A stretch of 64,000 nt of DNA from Flavihumibacter stibioxidans (GCF_014332695.1 NZ_MBUA01000001.1:558001-622000); one strand, 5' to 3'. Shown: positions 16,303 through 24,984, numbered from the stretch's first letter. Numbers and translations: made by a program. The notes: generated by a model from the sequence alone, not told the origin.

Positions 16303-17601
16303 ATGTTAAAGCATTCTCCCTATTTGCTCTATTCTGACGGTAAAGGAAATATTTTCGAAGATGATACGCTGTACGCAACCGGCCGCAGCGGCTGGGACGT
16401 ATACCCCGTGTCCGATGAGGACTGGATAGAATTGCCCAATGGTGGGAATCTGTACGAACTGCCGGGCCGCAGGGGTATTGGAATTGATGTAAAAACCGGG
16501 GAAATGCGCCTATGTCAAAAAGGTTGGGCCGTGGCCGCCTTCATTCCCCCCGCCCATACAGGATTGTTCATTGCCGCATATGAGACCATGCCAGATGCGC
16601 CAACCCTTCCCTTGTTTTGCTACACGGCAGCCGGTTGGGTGGATGGCAAATTCATGGTGGCTGCTGTACGCATTGAAGCAGACATCCGTCAGGAATGTGG
16701 CGGCTTTAACGACAAAAAAATAGAGAATGGCGTTGACAAGATGCTGGCCGCCTATCCGCATAACAGACTGGTAAAACACCTGGCGGAGAATTGCTGTAAT
16801 ACCTACCATTGCCCAGCTGCCCGCAACTATTTCATGGGAAGATGGGAATGCCCCATCCCGGCATCACCGGCCTGCAATGCCAATTGCGTGGGATGCATCT
16901 CCCTGCAACCCGATGAAGAACCAATTGTGTCCACTCAGGACCGCCTGACTTTCAGGCCTACCGCAGAAGAAATAGTAGAATATACGGTTCCGCACCTGGA
17001 GTCTGCCCCCTATCCTATTGTTAGTTTTGGCCAGGGATGCGAAGGCGAACCTCTGTTGGTTTGGGAAACCATGCGTGACGCCATCATCGAGATCCGCAAA
17101 CATACCAGCAGGGGAAGCATCAATGTAAATACCAACGGCTCAAAGCCAGATGCTGTAAAAGCCTTGTGCGAAGCAGGCTTGAACAGCATTCGCGTTTCTA
17201 CCAACAGTGCCCGTCGTGAAGTATATATGCCTTATTACCGGCCCAACAATTACGATTTCGCCGACATTATCGAAAGCCTGAAGGTCGTTCGCAGTTATGG
17301 CGGCTGGACTTCCATCAACTATTTTGTCTTTCCCGGAATGACCGACAGCATTGCCGAATATGAAGCCCTGCGCAAACTCATCATTGATACTGATCTCTGC
17401 ATGATCCAATGGCGCAATTTCAATATCGATCCCGACTGGTACCTGGGTAAGATCGGTGTCACCGATACCGGGGAATGCATGGGCGTAAAACAATTGATGG
17501 AATTGATCCGGGAAGAATTCCCCCACCTGAAATTCGGCTATTATAATCCACCGATGGAAAGGATTAAAGGCAATTATGAAATGGATTTTGCGCACAATTG
17601 A
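16303..17601 (+). CDS. Radical SAM protein with an additional N-terminal domain
   Basis: 432 residues. The SAM-cluster motif CNANCVGC (Cys191, 195, 198) begins late because residues 1-160 form a separate beta-rich domain starting LLYSDGKGNIFEDDTLYATG. Before the motif comes a second Cys group (164, 165, 170, 183) that could bind another Fe-S cluster. Then follow a SFGQGCEGEPLL segment and INVNTNGSKPD, which belong to the radical SAM barrel. The substrate is unknown. No peptide precursor or cofactor-synthesis gene is adjacent, and the EamA transporter 31 bases downstream is the nearest partner. Confidence 0.85.
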   Translation: MLKHSPYLLYSDGKGNIFEDDTLYATGRSGWDVYPVSDEDWIELPNGGNLYELPGRRGIGIDVKTGEMRLCQKGWAVAAFIPPAHTGLFIAAYETMPDAPTLPLFCYTAAGWVDGKFMVAAVRIEADIRQECGGFNDKKIENGVDKMLAAYPHNRLVKHLAENCCNTYHCPAARNYFMGRWECPIPASPACNANCVGCISLQPDEEPIVSTQDRLTFRPTAEEIVEYTVPHLESAPYPIVSFGQGCEGEPLLVWETMRDAIIEIRKHTSRGSINVNTNGSKPDAVKALCEAGLNSIRVSTNSARREVYMPYYRPNNYDFADIIESLKVVRSYGGWTSINYFVFPGMTDSIAEYEALRKLIIDTDLCMIQWRNFNIDPDWYLGKIGVTDTGECMGVKQLMELIREEFPHLKFGYYNPPMERIKGNYEMDFAHN

Positions 17602-17632
17602 AAGGAGAAACTGAATAAACCATTCCGCCAGC

Positions 17633-18577
17633 ATGTCTGAAACCCATTCTGCCAGCACCCTGCCTGCATATCGCAGCCAACTTTATATGGGTGCAGCATT
17701 GGCGGTGATTGCCACCCTCATCTGGAGTGGCAATTTCATTATTGCCCGGGGCGTGATCCACGATATACCCCCCGTGAGCCTCGCATTTTTTCGCTGGCTT
17801 ACTGCCTCCGTGCTGATGTTACCCCTGGCATGGAAACAGCTGCGAGCAGAGTGGCCCGTGGTGATAAAAAATCCCGTATATTTTTTGTGGACAGCCCTTA
17901 CCGGGGTGGCATTGTTCAACACTTTTGTTTACATAGCCGGACATTATTCCCCAGCCATCAACCTGGCTCTTATTGGAACAACATCATCGCCCATACTGGC
18001 CATATTGCTGGCAAGGATTTTCCTGAAAGAAAAAATTACAGGCTTAAGGATTGCAGGGCTTACCCTATGCATCACCGGTATATTGTATCTTTTATCTGCC
18101 GGCAGCTTTCATAAACTGATCACATTTCAATTTGGCAGGGGTGACGCCTGGATACTTGCCGGAGCCCTGGCTTTTGCCATTTATAACATCCTGGTGAGAA
18201 AAAAACCTTCCGGTATCAGCGCCCAAAACTTTCTTTTTATCATTTTTTCAACCGGCACACTGATGCTCTTGCCCTTTACCCTTGCTGAACAAGCCGATTC
18301 CCCCGCCATCGAATGGACCTGGCCACTTGCAGGAGTCATACTTTACCTGGGACTGGGAACTTCCGTTATTGCTTTTCTCTGCTGGAATGCGGCTATTGTA
18401 AGGCTTGGCGCAGCGCGAACCGCGTTATTCGGCAATCTCATACCCATATTCAGCAGCCTCGAAGCCCTCTGGCTTTTAATGGAAAAGATCACCCTACTGC
18501 ACCTGGTCAGCGGCATGCTGGTGGTCGGCGGACTCATTATTGCCAATATCACCCGTCGGGTGGCACCCGACGGGTGA
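17633..18577 (+). CDS. EamA/DMT family transporter, C-terminus encoded by a palindromic repeat
   Basis: A 314-residue drug/metabolite-type transporter with ten predicted membrane segments in two EamA halves (LIWSGNFIIARGVIHDIPPVSLAFFRW near the start, then LGTSVIAFLCWNAAIVRLGAARTAL in the second half). Substrate unknown. The last eight residues (TRRVAPDG) and the first two bases of the TGA stop are read from a 27-bp nested palindrome at 18550-18576, so the original stop has been displaced by the repeat. It starts 31 bases after the radical SAM gene and probably shares its transcript. Confidence 0.88.
   Translation: MSETHSASTLPAYRSQLYMGAALAVIATLIWSGNFIIARGVIHDIPPVSLAFFRWLTASVLMLPLAWKQLRAEWPVVIKNPVYFLWTALTGVALFNTFVYIAGHYSPAINLALIGTTSSPILAILLARIFLKEKITGLRIAGLTLCITGILYLLSAGSFHKLITFQFGRGDAWILAGALAFAIYNILVRKKPSGISAQNFLFIIFSTGTLMLLPFTLAEQADSPAIEWTWPLAGVILYLGLGTSVIAFLCWNAAIVRLGAARTALFGNLIPIFSSLEALWLLMEKITLLHLVSGMLVVGGLIIANITRRVAPDG
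18550..18576 (+). repeat. 27-bp nested palindrome, copy 1 (G centre)
   Basis: Arm CACCCGTCGGGTG, one central G, then the exact reverse complement of the arm. Each 13-base arm is itself an odd palindrome around its central T or A. Forms the end of the EamA coding frame. Paired with copy 2, 112 bases away and in the opposite orientation as judged by the central base. Confidence 0.95.
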
Positions 18578-18661
18578 AACTGAGTTTTAAGGTACTTTTT
18601 CACACCTTCAATAAAATTTTAACAACTGAAAATCAAACACTTACACTGATATGGGAATCTT

Positions 18662-18688
18662 CACCCGTCGGGTGCCACCCGACGGGTG
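18662..18688 (-). repeat. 27-bp nested palindrome, copy 2 (C centre)
   Basis: Identical to copy 1 except that the central base is C, which makes it the reverse complement of copy 1. Copies 1 and 2 thus form an inverted doublet with 85 bases between them, in the spacer before the TonB-like gene. Confidence 0.95.
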
Positions 18689-18734
18689 AGGACTGGCAGA
18701 TTTAACAAATCATGTCAGCCTAAATCGAAGCGTA

Positions 18735-18758
18735 GCCTGTAATTTGTAGGTTACAGGC
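18735..18758 (+). promoter_or_regulatory. Hairpin in the leader of the TonB-like gene
   Basis: GCCTGTAA (18735-18742) and TTACAGGC (18751-18758) can form an 8-bp stem with an 8-base loop, ending 19 bases before the ATG. No T run follows, so it is not an obvious terminator. The 18577-18777 spacer otherwise holds only repeat copy 2. Confidence 0.4.
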
Positions 18759-18777
18759 AAAGAATTGTACATTTACG

Positions 18778-19671
18778 ATGGCTAACCCGATCACTATGAC
18801 CGCTGAATTTGAAGCACAAAAAAATATAAAAGCCGGAGGTTATACCGCCGGCGTGATGGCATTATTGCTCGCAATACTTTTTTTTATCAGGTGGACCGTA
18901 CCTGTTGTTCCGCCACCGCCCATTGAAGACGGAATTGAAGTAAACCTTGGCAACAGCGATGAGGGTTTCGGTGATGACCAGCCCATGTCGCCGGAAAGTC
19001 CCGCACCGGCAGAACAACCCCAATATACTCCACCTCGCGCCACATCAACAGCTGCAGAGGAAACCCGCGATGTGGAAACTGATGACAGTGAGGAAGATGC
19101 TCCGGCCGTAAAAGCACCTGTAAAGGTTAAACCGAATGCTACGAAAATCCCGGAAAAGGAATCGGCTGTTAAGCCCGCTTCCAAACCTGCCGCGCCCGTT
19201 TCAAATCCGATACCGGCCCCACCCAAACCGAAAGCAGTGTTCAAAGGTGTTACAGGAACAGGGAAAGGTGGTAATGAAGCCGATACCTATAAAAAAGGCG
19301 GCAACCAGGGTATTGCAGGTGGTACCGGTGACCAGGGCAAACCCGGCGGCGATCCCAACTCTACCAACTATGAAGGTAACGGTGGCAGTGGTAAATCGGG
19401 GGTTTCCATTTCCCGTGGACTGTCCGGCAGAAAAATCACGAGCTTCCCATCATTTGAGGATGACTTTAATGAAAACGCAAAAGTTGCCGTGGACATCCGC
19501 GTAGATGCTGCAGGCAAAGTCATTGCTGCTGTTTACCAACCCAGGGGGTCTACTACAGGCAACAGCAACCTCAAAGCCATTGCGATCCGCAAAGCCATGC
19601 AACTCAAGTTCAATGGTGGCAGCGAAGAGCAGATCGGTACCATTGTCTTCAATTTCAGGTTAAAAAACTAG
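18778..19671 (+). CDS. TonB-like energy transducer/AgmX-type periplasmic protein
   Basis: 297 residues. One membrane segment (about 23-43) ends in VPPPPIEDG, followed by a long Pro/Ala/Lys/Glu-rich and then Gly-rich low-complexity stretch (about 60-215) that would span the periplasm, and a C-terminal domain (about 220-297, VAVDIRVDAAGKVIAAV to IVFNFRLKN) with the pattern of a TonB/TolA C-terminus. It likely transmits proton-motive force from an ExbB/ExbD motor, but those genes are not adjacent. In related genomes this protein often lies before folC, as here. An alternative start at 18796 is possible. Confidence 0.75.
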   Translation: MANPITMTAEFEAQKNIKAGGYTAGVMALLLAILFFIRWTVPVVPPPPIEDGIEVNLGNSDEGFGDDQPMSPESPAPAEQPQYTPPRATSTAAEETRDVETDDSEEDAPAVKAPVKVKPNATKIPEKESAVKPASKPAAPVSNPIPAPPKPKAVFKGVTGTGKGGNEADTYKKGGNQGIAGGTGDQGKPGGDPNSTNYEGNGGSGKSGVSISRGLSGRKITSFPSFEDDFNENAKVAVDIRVDAAGKVIAAVYQPRGSTTGNSNLKAIAIRKAMQLKFNGGSEEQIGTIVFNFRLKN

Positions 19672-19747
19672 GTACTTTGATAGCTTGCAAGACAGCTGTT
19701 CCGTGGTTTATGATGTTAACACTGGCCTGCTAATACCTGCTATTCTA

Positions 19748-19755
19748 TAGCTTTG
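19748..19755 (+). promoter_or_regulatory. -7 box immediately before folC
   Basis: TAGCTTTG, a full TAnnTTTG match, five bases before the ATG at 19761; another candidate leaderless start. Confidence 0.4.
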
Positions 19756-19760
19756 TACTG

Positions 19761-21050
19761 ATGACCTACGCCCAAACCATCGACTACCTCTTTACAAGGC
19801 TTCCCATGTTCAGCAAACAGGGCACCTCCGCATTCAAAAAAGACCTGCACAATATCAGGCTGCTTGAGGAATCCAACGGCAACCCACACACTAAGTTTAA
19901 AACCATCCATATTGCGGGCACCAACGGGAAGGGTTCCACCAGTCACATGCTGGCAGCCATCCTGCAGAAGGCCGGCTATAAAACCGGATTGTATACTTCG
20001 CCGCACCTGAAAGATTTCAGGGAAAGGATCCGCATCAACGGAGAGATGATCCCGGAACAGGAAGTGATCGATTTCACGCGTCGCATCATTCCCATGATCG
20101 ACAAGTTGGACCCATCATTTTTCGAGATCACCGTAGCCATGGCATTTCAGTGGTTTGCGGATGCTGAAGTGGATGTTGCTGTAATCGAAGTGGGCCTCGG
20201 CGGCAGGCTCGATAGTACCAATATCATTACTCCGGAGATTTCAGTGATCACCAATATCGGCTGGGACCATATGAATCTGCTGGGTGATAGCCTTGATAAA
20301 ATCGCCATTGAAAAAGCAGGAATCATTAAACCGGGTATTCCGGTTGTAATCGGTGAAACCTTACCCGAAACCAGGCCGGTCTTTGAAAAAACTGCGGAAG
20401 AAAAACAGGCAACTTTGTATTATGCGGAACAATTACAGCAGGTAGTCAACTGGACATACGAAGATCATCGGTTAAACATTACCGTGAAGGAGAATGGGCG
20501 TGAGGATGCCCAGCATTATGAGCTCGATCTCCCGGGAGCATACCAGGTCAAAAATGTACGGACAGTTATGCAAACCATCCGCCTCCTGCAACGGGCCGGG
20601 TGGCATATTGATGAGGCGGCTATCCACCAGGGTTTGGCATCCGCCCGCAAACTGACCTCTCTTCACGGGCGGTGGGAACTAATCAGCAGAAATCCCGATA
20701 CAATACTCGATGTGGGTCATAATGAAGACGGCATCAGGGCAATATTGCAACAACTGGAATTAACCAGCCATACTCACCTGCACCTCGTGCTGGGCATGGT
20801 GAGGGACAAGGATATCAGTAAAGTGCTGTCGCTCTTACCCCGCCAGGCAACCTATTATTTTACCCAGGCGCATATCCCGCGTGCTTTGCCTGCTGCAGAC
20901 CTGCAGTCCGTCGCTGCGGAAAAAGGATTGCACGGCTCCGTTTATGCCGATGTTAATGCAGCCTTGCAGGCGGCAAAATCCGCGGCCGGAAAAAAGGACC
21001 TGGTGCTGGTTTGCGGCAGTGTTTTCCTTGTGGGAGAAGTCAACCATTAA
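19761..21050 (+). CDS. folC: Folylpolyglutamate synthase/dihydrofolate synthase
   Basis: Adds glutamate to dihydropteroate and to folates. 429 residues, normal for the family. The P-loop GTNGKGS is at 53-59, the TSPHL segment near 79 and the folate-type GLGGRLDSTN near 150 are all present, and the C-terminal half has ILDVGHNEDGI for the second (Glu ligase) domain. The gene is convergent with the NUDIX gene and their stop codons overlap by three bases at 21047-21050, leaving no room for a terminator. Confidence 0.95.
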   Translation: MTYAQTIDYLFTRLPMFSKQGTSAFKKDLHNIRLLEESNGNPHTKFKTIHIAGTNGKGSTSHMLAAILQKAGYKTGLYTSPHLKDFRERIRINGEMIPEQEVIDFTRRIIPMIDKLDPSFFEITVAMAFQWFADAEVDVAVIEVGLGGRLDSTNIITPEISVITNIGWDHMNLLGDSLDKIAIEKAGIIKPGIPVVIGETLPETRPVFEKTAEEKQATLYYAEQLQQVVNWTYEDHRLNITVKENGREDAQHYELDLPGAYQVKNVRTVMQTIRLLQRAGWHIDEAAIHQGLASARKLTSLHGRWELISRNPDTILDVGHNEDGIRAILQQLELTSHTHLHLVLGMVRDKDISKVLSLLPRQATYYFTQAHIPRALPAADLQSVAAEKGLHGSVYADVNAALQAAKSAAGKKDLVLVCGSVFLVGEVNH

Positions 21051-21607
21051 GGCAACTGGCCGGTAAAGGATAATTTTCCCAGTTTCTGAAGGGCAAAGAA
21101 AACGCAGCTCAGGTGAAGCGCCTGCACCATTTCCTGCTTCATGATCATTTGCTGCAGCTCATCCATGGTTATTTCCACCACTTCTATTTCCTCATTGTGG
21201 TCCAGCTCCTGATCCTGAGTTTTGATGCCACCTGTAGCCAGGAACAATTCAGTGAAATTATTGAGAACACCGGGATTGGCAGCCACCCTGCCCACCCACT
21301 CTACTTTTTCAAAGGAATACCCGGTTTCTTCCAGCAATTCGCGTTTCATGGCGGTGGGGAAATCTTCGCCCGGATCTACAAAGCCTCCGGGCAGCTCCAT
21401 GATCACATCATTGATGGGATGGCGGTACTGCCGAACCATCAGCACTTTATTGTCGGCTGTAACGGCAAGTGCTGTGGCAGAAGTGGGCATTTCCACCACA
21501 AAATAGGGATCCACAATGGTCCCGTCTTCCCGCTGGCAACGATCGCGCCGCGCAGTGAAGTAGATGTGGTTGCTTATATATTCAGTTGAGAGGGTGGTCC
21601 AATGCAT
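21047..21607 (-). CDS. NUDIX hydrolase, ADP-ribose pyrophosphatase-like
   Basis: Hydrolyses a nucleoside diphosphate linked to another group. The full NUDIX box is visible (GGFVDPGEDFPTAMKRE then LLEETGY), and the preceding VLMVRQYRHPI is typical of ADP-ribose and GDP-mannose pyrophosphatases. The N-terminus MHWTTLSTEYISNHIYF matches family members when the ATG at 21607 is used, giving 186 residues. A longer frame to 21655 would read through a tandem GTGAATG repeat and overlap the upstream gene, so it is less likely. Last gene of the fbp-to-NUDIX minus-strand run. Confidence 0.85.
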   Translation of the reverse strand: MHWTTLSTEYISNHIYFTARRDRCQREDGTIVDPYFVVEMPTSATALAVTADNKVLMVRQYRHPINDVIMELPGGFVDPGEDFPTAMKRELLEETGYSFEKVEWVGRVAANPGVLNNFTELFLATGGIKTQDQELDHNEEIEVVEITMDELQQMIMKQEMVQALHLSCVFFALQKLGKLSFTGQLP

Positions 21608-21639
21608 GGTGAATGGGTCAATGGGTGAATGAGTGAATG
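21608..21639. repeat. Short tandem repeat, four 8-base units around GTGAATG
   Basis: Four units of pattern (A/G)GT(G/C)AATG. On the minus strand the core is CATTCAC, the same heptamer that is repeated at 57677-57704. The array fills the gap between the YfiT-like and NUDIX genes and abuts the chosen NUDIX start. Confidence 0.8.
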
Positions 21640-21645
21640 ATGTTT

Positions 21646-22176
21646 TTACTTCCATCCCATTTTCTCTCTTATTCCTGTTACATGTGCTGTATGGTGCTTG
21701 CCGTGCCAGGCATACATTCCAAGCAGGTCCCAGAGAATGATCTGCTTTTTGTGTTCAGGATGGAAAACAGAACGGGTTAAGAGTTCCTGCTCGGCCAGGT
21801 TTTTGATGCAACTATACCAGCGAGCGTGCATAGCATGCAGCAGGGTGATGGAAATATTTACCGGCAGTTCATGTACATCATTTAATTCAGCCCAGGCGGC
21901 TTCATCGTATGGTTTGATGGTCGGATTTTCCTCCGTTAGTGCCAGTTTAAAACGGATCAGGGCATTCATATGGCTGTCGGCTACATGATGAACAACCTGC
22001 TTGATGGTCCATCCCCCGTCGCGGTATGGTGTCAGTAGCTGGGCCTCATCAAGATTTAGTATAGCATTCTCCAGCAACTGCGGAAGATACCTGATATCGT
22101 TCAGCCAATCCTGCCGTAACTTATCTGAATAAGGCTGGGGTTCATATTTTCCGATAGGATAACGTGCATCTGTCAT
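21646..22176 (-). CDS. DinB/YfiT-family putative metal-dependent protein (bacillithiol transferase-like)
   Basis: 176 residues of the DinB four-helix fold. The metal ligands are visible as HHVADSH (about 65-71) and WHGKHHTAH (about 157-165), the His pattern of Bacillus YfiT/BstA. Such proteins transfer bacillithiol or act as metal-dependent hydrolases. A thiol-transferase role is plausible since this genome carries bshC at 53-55 kb. It starts four bases after the VOC gene and is followed by the short repeat and the NUDIX gene. Confidence 0.85.
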   Translation of the reverse strand: MTDARYPIGKYEPQPYSDKLRQDWLNDIRYLPQLLENAILNLDEAQLLTPYRDGGWTIKQVVHHVADSHMNALIRFKLALTEENPTIKPYDEAAWAELNDVHELPVNISITLLHAMHARWYSCIKNLAEQELLTRSVFHPEHKKQIILWDLLGMYAWHGKHHTAHVTGIREKMGWK

Positions 22177-22180
22177 ATTA

Positions 22181-22588
22181 TTAATGGTTGGGTTTAATTT
22201 CAGTTACTTCAATACGGTTGTTCTCAGGGTCCAGGGTTTCAAATTCATAATAACCATCTCCGGTGGTACGGGGGCCGCGTAGGATCGGGTAACCCTCAGC
22301 CTTTAATTCCACGGCCTTTTTATCCACGGCTTCTCTATCCCCAATCCCGAAAGCCAGGTGAATCAATCCCTCGTGCTGCATCACTACCGTATCGTTGGCA
22401 TTGGCCGGTATTCCCGGTTTGGTCATGATTTCAAGCCTTGAACCTGTTTCAAAAGAAAGGAAATAGCTCTCAAATGAAGTGACAGGATTGATGTATTTCT
22501 GGTTGGAAACCGCACCAAAAAAATTAACGTAATAATCCTTCATTTTTTCGAGGTCCCTGACCCAGATGGCAACATGCTCAATCATCAT
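22181..22588 (-). CDS. VOC family protein (glyoxalase/dioxygenase fold)
   Basis: 135 residues with the paired beta-alpha-beta-beta-beta modules of the vicinal oxygen chelate fold. It begins MMIEHVAIWVRDLEKMKDYY, where the His is the usual first metal ligand, and ends GYYEFETLDPENNRIEV with the Glu ligand. Specific reaction unknown; many relatives handle glyoxal adducts or thiol-linked resistance. It lies nine bases after the ABC ATPase and four before the YfiT-like gene, so it is part of the same operon. Confidence 0.85.
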   Translation of the reverse strand: MMIEHVAIWVRDLEKMKDYYVNFFGAVSNQKYINPVTSFESYFLSFETGSRLEIMTKPGIPANANDTVVMQHEGLIHLAFGIGDREAVDKKAVELKAEGYPILRGPRTTGDGYYEFETLDPENNRIEVTEIKPNH

Positions 22589-22597
22589 TGTATTGGT

Positions 22598-23374
22598 TTA
22601 ATCTTCCTCCCGTAGTCCATGACCCGTGAGATGAATGAATACATCTTCCAGGTTTGCTTTTTTTACTTCTTTCCTGCGTTCAAACCCGCCGGCAACAAGT
22701 TTGTCTATCAACCCGTCCGGACTTGCCATTTCAATGATCTTTCCACTATCGATGATGGCTACCCGATCGCATAGGACTTCCGCTTCATCCATGTAATGTG
22801 TGGTAAGGATGATGGTTGTGCCCTTATCGCGGATCGATGTGATCAGTTGCCACAGATTGCGCCGGGCCTGGGGATCAAGCCCGGTAGTAGGTTCATCCAG
22901 GAAAATGATTTTTGGATCGTTGATCAGCGTGGTGGCTATTGAAAACCGCTGTTTCTGCCCGCCACTAAGTTCCTTGAATTTTGCCTTTCGCTTATCCACC
23001 AGGTTTACCCGGCCTAACAATTCTAAAGGATCCACTTTTTTGTTGTAGAGTCCCGCAAAAAGCTCAATGAGTTCGGAAAGGTTCAGGCCCGGATAATAGC
23101 CCGAGGCCTGCAATTGAACGCCAATAATTTTTTTGATGGAACCGGGGTCCTTATCAAGATCAAATCCGTCTACCACCACCTTCCCGCCGGTTTTGTCACG
23201 CAGGGTTTCGATAATTTCCAGGGTGGTGGATTTTCCGGCCCCGTTAGGGCCCAGCAGGCCAAAGACCTCTCCCCGGTAAACATCAAAACTGATGCCTTTT
23301 ACCGCTTCGAACTGGCCATATCTTTTATGCAGGTCCTTTACACTAATAATGATATCAGGTTCCATTAAGGACAC
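22598..23374 (-). CDS. ABC transporter ATP-binding protein
   Basis: 258 residues of the multidrug/NatA-like ATPase class. Walker A GPNGAGKST (42-50), signature LSGGQKQR (136-143) and Walker B IIFLDEP (156-162) are all intact, followed by the H-loop in TTHYMDEAE. The membrane partner is not adjacent on either side: the neighbours are a CAP lipoprotein (33 bases upstream) and the VOC gene. It must pair with a permease encoded elsewhere. It is not CcmA, despite the ccm genes in this window, as judged by its long C-terminal region. Confidence 0.9.
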   Translation of the reverse strand: MSLMEPDIIISVKDLHKRYGQFEAVKGISFDVYRGEVFGLLGPNGAGKSTTLEIIETLRDKTGGKVVVDGFDLDKDPGSIKKIIGVQLQASGYYPGLNLSELIELFAGLYNKKVDPLELLGRVNLVDKRKAKFKELSGGQKQRFSIATTLINDPKIIFLDEPTTGLDPQARRNLWQLITSIRDKGTTIILTTHYMDEAEVLCDRVAIIDSGKIIEMASPDGLIDKLVAGGFERRKEVKKANLEDVFIHLTGHGLREED

Positions 23375-23407
23375 AATTTAATAAATCAGTGGAATGACTG
23401 CACAGAT

Positions 23408-23908
23408 TCATTTAAGCATGAAAAGTTGGGTGAAAAAAATTACCCCTTTACTGTTCCGCGATACCCCGATACCGGTAAGGTTGAATCGACCTTCAATATT
23501 TTTTCTATGTGGTGGACTTTTCAGCCATCCCTGCACTACTTCCCGGGCATTCATGGAGCCATAAGCAACATTTTCGGCAGATGCGCTGATACCGCCCAGG
23601 CGTTTGCTGAGGCGAGATACCCTTGTTTCATAACCACCATGACCAAAGGCCACCTGCCGGCTTGCCATCCGCTGGCTGTGCAATGATGCTTCCGTTTCTA
23701 TATAGCTGTTGGACTGTAATGCAGGTAATCCCTTAGATTTCCGGTGACGGTTTACTTCGGCCAGAATACTGGTTTCCATTGAAGCCAGCGAAGAGGATGC
23801 GGAACTGGTTGTTCCGGTTCTTTTAACCGTGGATGCCGGGCTGGTTTTACACGCGGTAAATAAGATCAGACCAAATAATCCGGTAACCAATACCTTCAAT
23901 AGCTGCAT
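23408..23908 (-). CDS. CAP/SCP-domain lipoprotein
   Basis: From the ATG at 23908 the protein is 166 residues, with a lipobox LFTAC (Cys20) and then the CAP domain: SILAEVNRHRKSKGLPAL, the HSQRMA helix, FGHGGYETR and NVAYGSMNAREVVQGWLKSPPHRKNI, all standard for this family. The CAP His pair and Glu residues are present. Function in bacteria is poorly known; envelope-associated binding or peptidase-like roles are suggested. A longer frame would need a TTG start and lose the signal context. Forty bases downstream of fbp. Confidence 0.85.
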   Translation of the reverse strand: MQLLKVLVTGLFGLILFTACKTSPASTVKRTGTTSSASSSLASMETSILAEVNRHRKSKGLPALQSNSYIETEASLHSQRMASRQVAFGHGGYETRVSRLSKRLGGISASAENVAYGSMNAREVVQGWLKSPPHRKNIEGRFNLTGIGVSRNSKGVIFFTQLFMLK

Positions 23909-23947
23909 AGGGATATTTTTGACCTCACACTGCAAGGATTGTACCAG

Positions 23948-24961
23948 TTAACTCTTCATGCAGGCCTCCAGTTCTTCCATCATGCCTCTGCTGCCCACGA
24001 AAAAAGGGGAGCGCTCGTGCAAATCGGTGGGTTCAATGTCCAGAACACGCTGCTGTCCGTCAGTGGCTTTCCCTCCTGCTACTTCCAGTATAAAAGCGAA
24101 AGGATTGCACTCATAAAGCAACCGGAGTTTTCCTTTTGGTTTTTCTTTCATACCCGGGTACATGAATATTCCGCCCTTGATCAGATTACGGTGAACATCG
24201 CTGACCATACTACCAATATAACGCTGGGTATAGGGACCTCCGTTTTCTTTATTCTTCTGCTGGCAGAGATTGATGTATTTCCGCACCCCTTCCTCATACT
24301 GGAAAAAGTTTCCATGATTCACGGAATATATTTTTCCGAACTCCGGTGTTTTGATATCCGGATGGCTGAGGCAGAACTCGCCGATGGACGGATCGAGCGT
24401 AAAACCGTTTACGCCCCGGCGGGTAGCGTAAACCAGCATGGTACTGCTTCCGTAGATAACATATCCCGCCGCGATTTGCCGGATACCGGGCTGCAGGAAA
24501 TCTTCCTTCTTGCAGGGCTTGCCCAGTTCACTGACGCGACGGTACACAGAGAATATGGTTCCTATCGATACATTCACATCAATATTACCGCTGCCATCCA
24601 ACGGATCAAAGAGTACAACATATTTCGACTGGTTACTTACTTCGTCATCAAAGACTACAATATCGTCCATTTCTTCACTGCCAATGCCCGCGCAGCTGAT
24701 TCCGTGCCGCAACACGCCCATCATCTGGTTATTGGCAAAAACATCCAGTTTTTTCACCTCTTCACCCTGAACGTTCACACTTCCATGGTCACCCAGGATA
24801 TCCACCAGTCCGGCTTTGTTCACTTCCACATTGATCCGCTTGGCAGCCAGTCCGATATCCCGGAGCAGGCTGCTCAGTTCTCCCGTTGCCTTGGGAAAAT
24901 TTCTTAATTGCTGAATGGTAAATTCGTCCAGGGTTAATACCTGTCTGTTAATTGAACTCAT
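23948..24961 (-). CDS. fbp: Fructose-1,6-bisphosphatase class 1
   Basis: Gluconeogenic dephosphorylation of fructose 1,6-bisphosphate. 337 residues, the usual length. The metal-binding FDPLDGSGNIDVN lies at 118-130, with the upstream GSEEMDD supplying acidic ligands and the C-terminal YECNPFAFILEVAGGKATDG closing the sugar site. It is divergent from the aspartate kinase gene and heads the minus-strand run ending in the NUDIX gene. A promoter with both elements is visible upstream. Confidence 0.95.
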   Translation of the reverse strand: MSSINRQVLTLDEFTIQQLRNFPKATGELSSLLRDIGLAAKRINVEVNKAGLVDILGDHGSVNVQGEEVKKLDVFANNQMMGVLRHGISCAGIGSEEMDDIVVFDDEVSNQSKYVVLFDPLDGSGNIDVNVSIGTIFSVYRRVSELGKPCKKEDFLQPGIRQIAAGYVIYGSSTMLVYATRRGVNGFTLDPSIGEFCLSHPDIKTPEFGKIYSVNHGNFFQYEEGVRKYINLCQQKNKENGGPYTQRYIGSMVSDVHRNLIKGGIFMYPGMKEKPKGKLRLLYECNPFAFILEVAGGKATDGQQRVLDIEPTDLHERSPFFVGSRGMMEELEACMKS

Positions 24962-24984
24962 ATAGCAGTCGTTTATCGTTGGGA

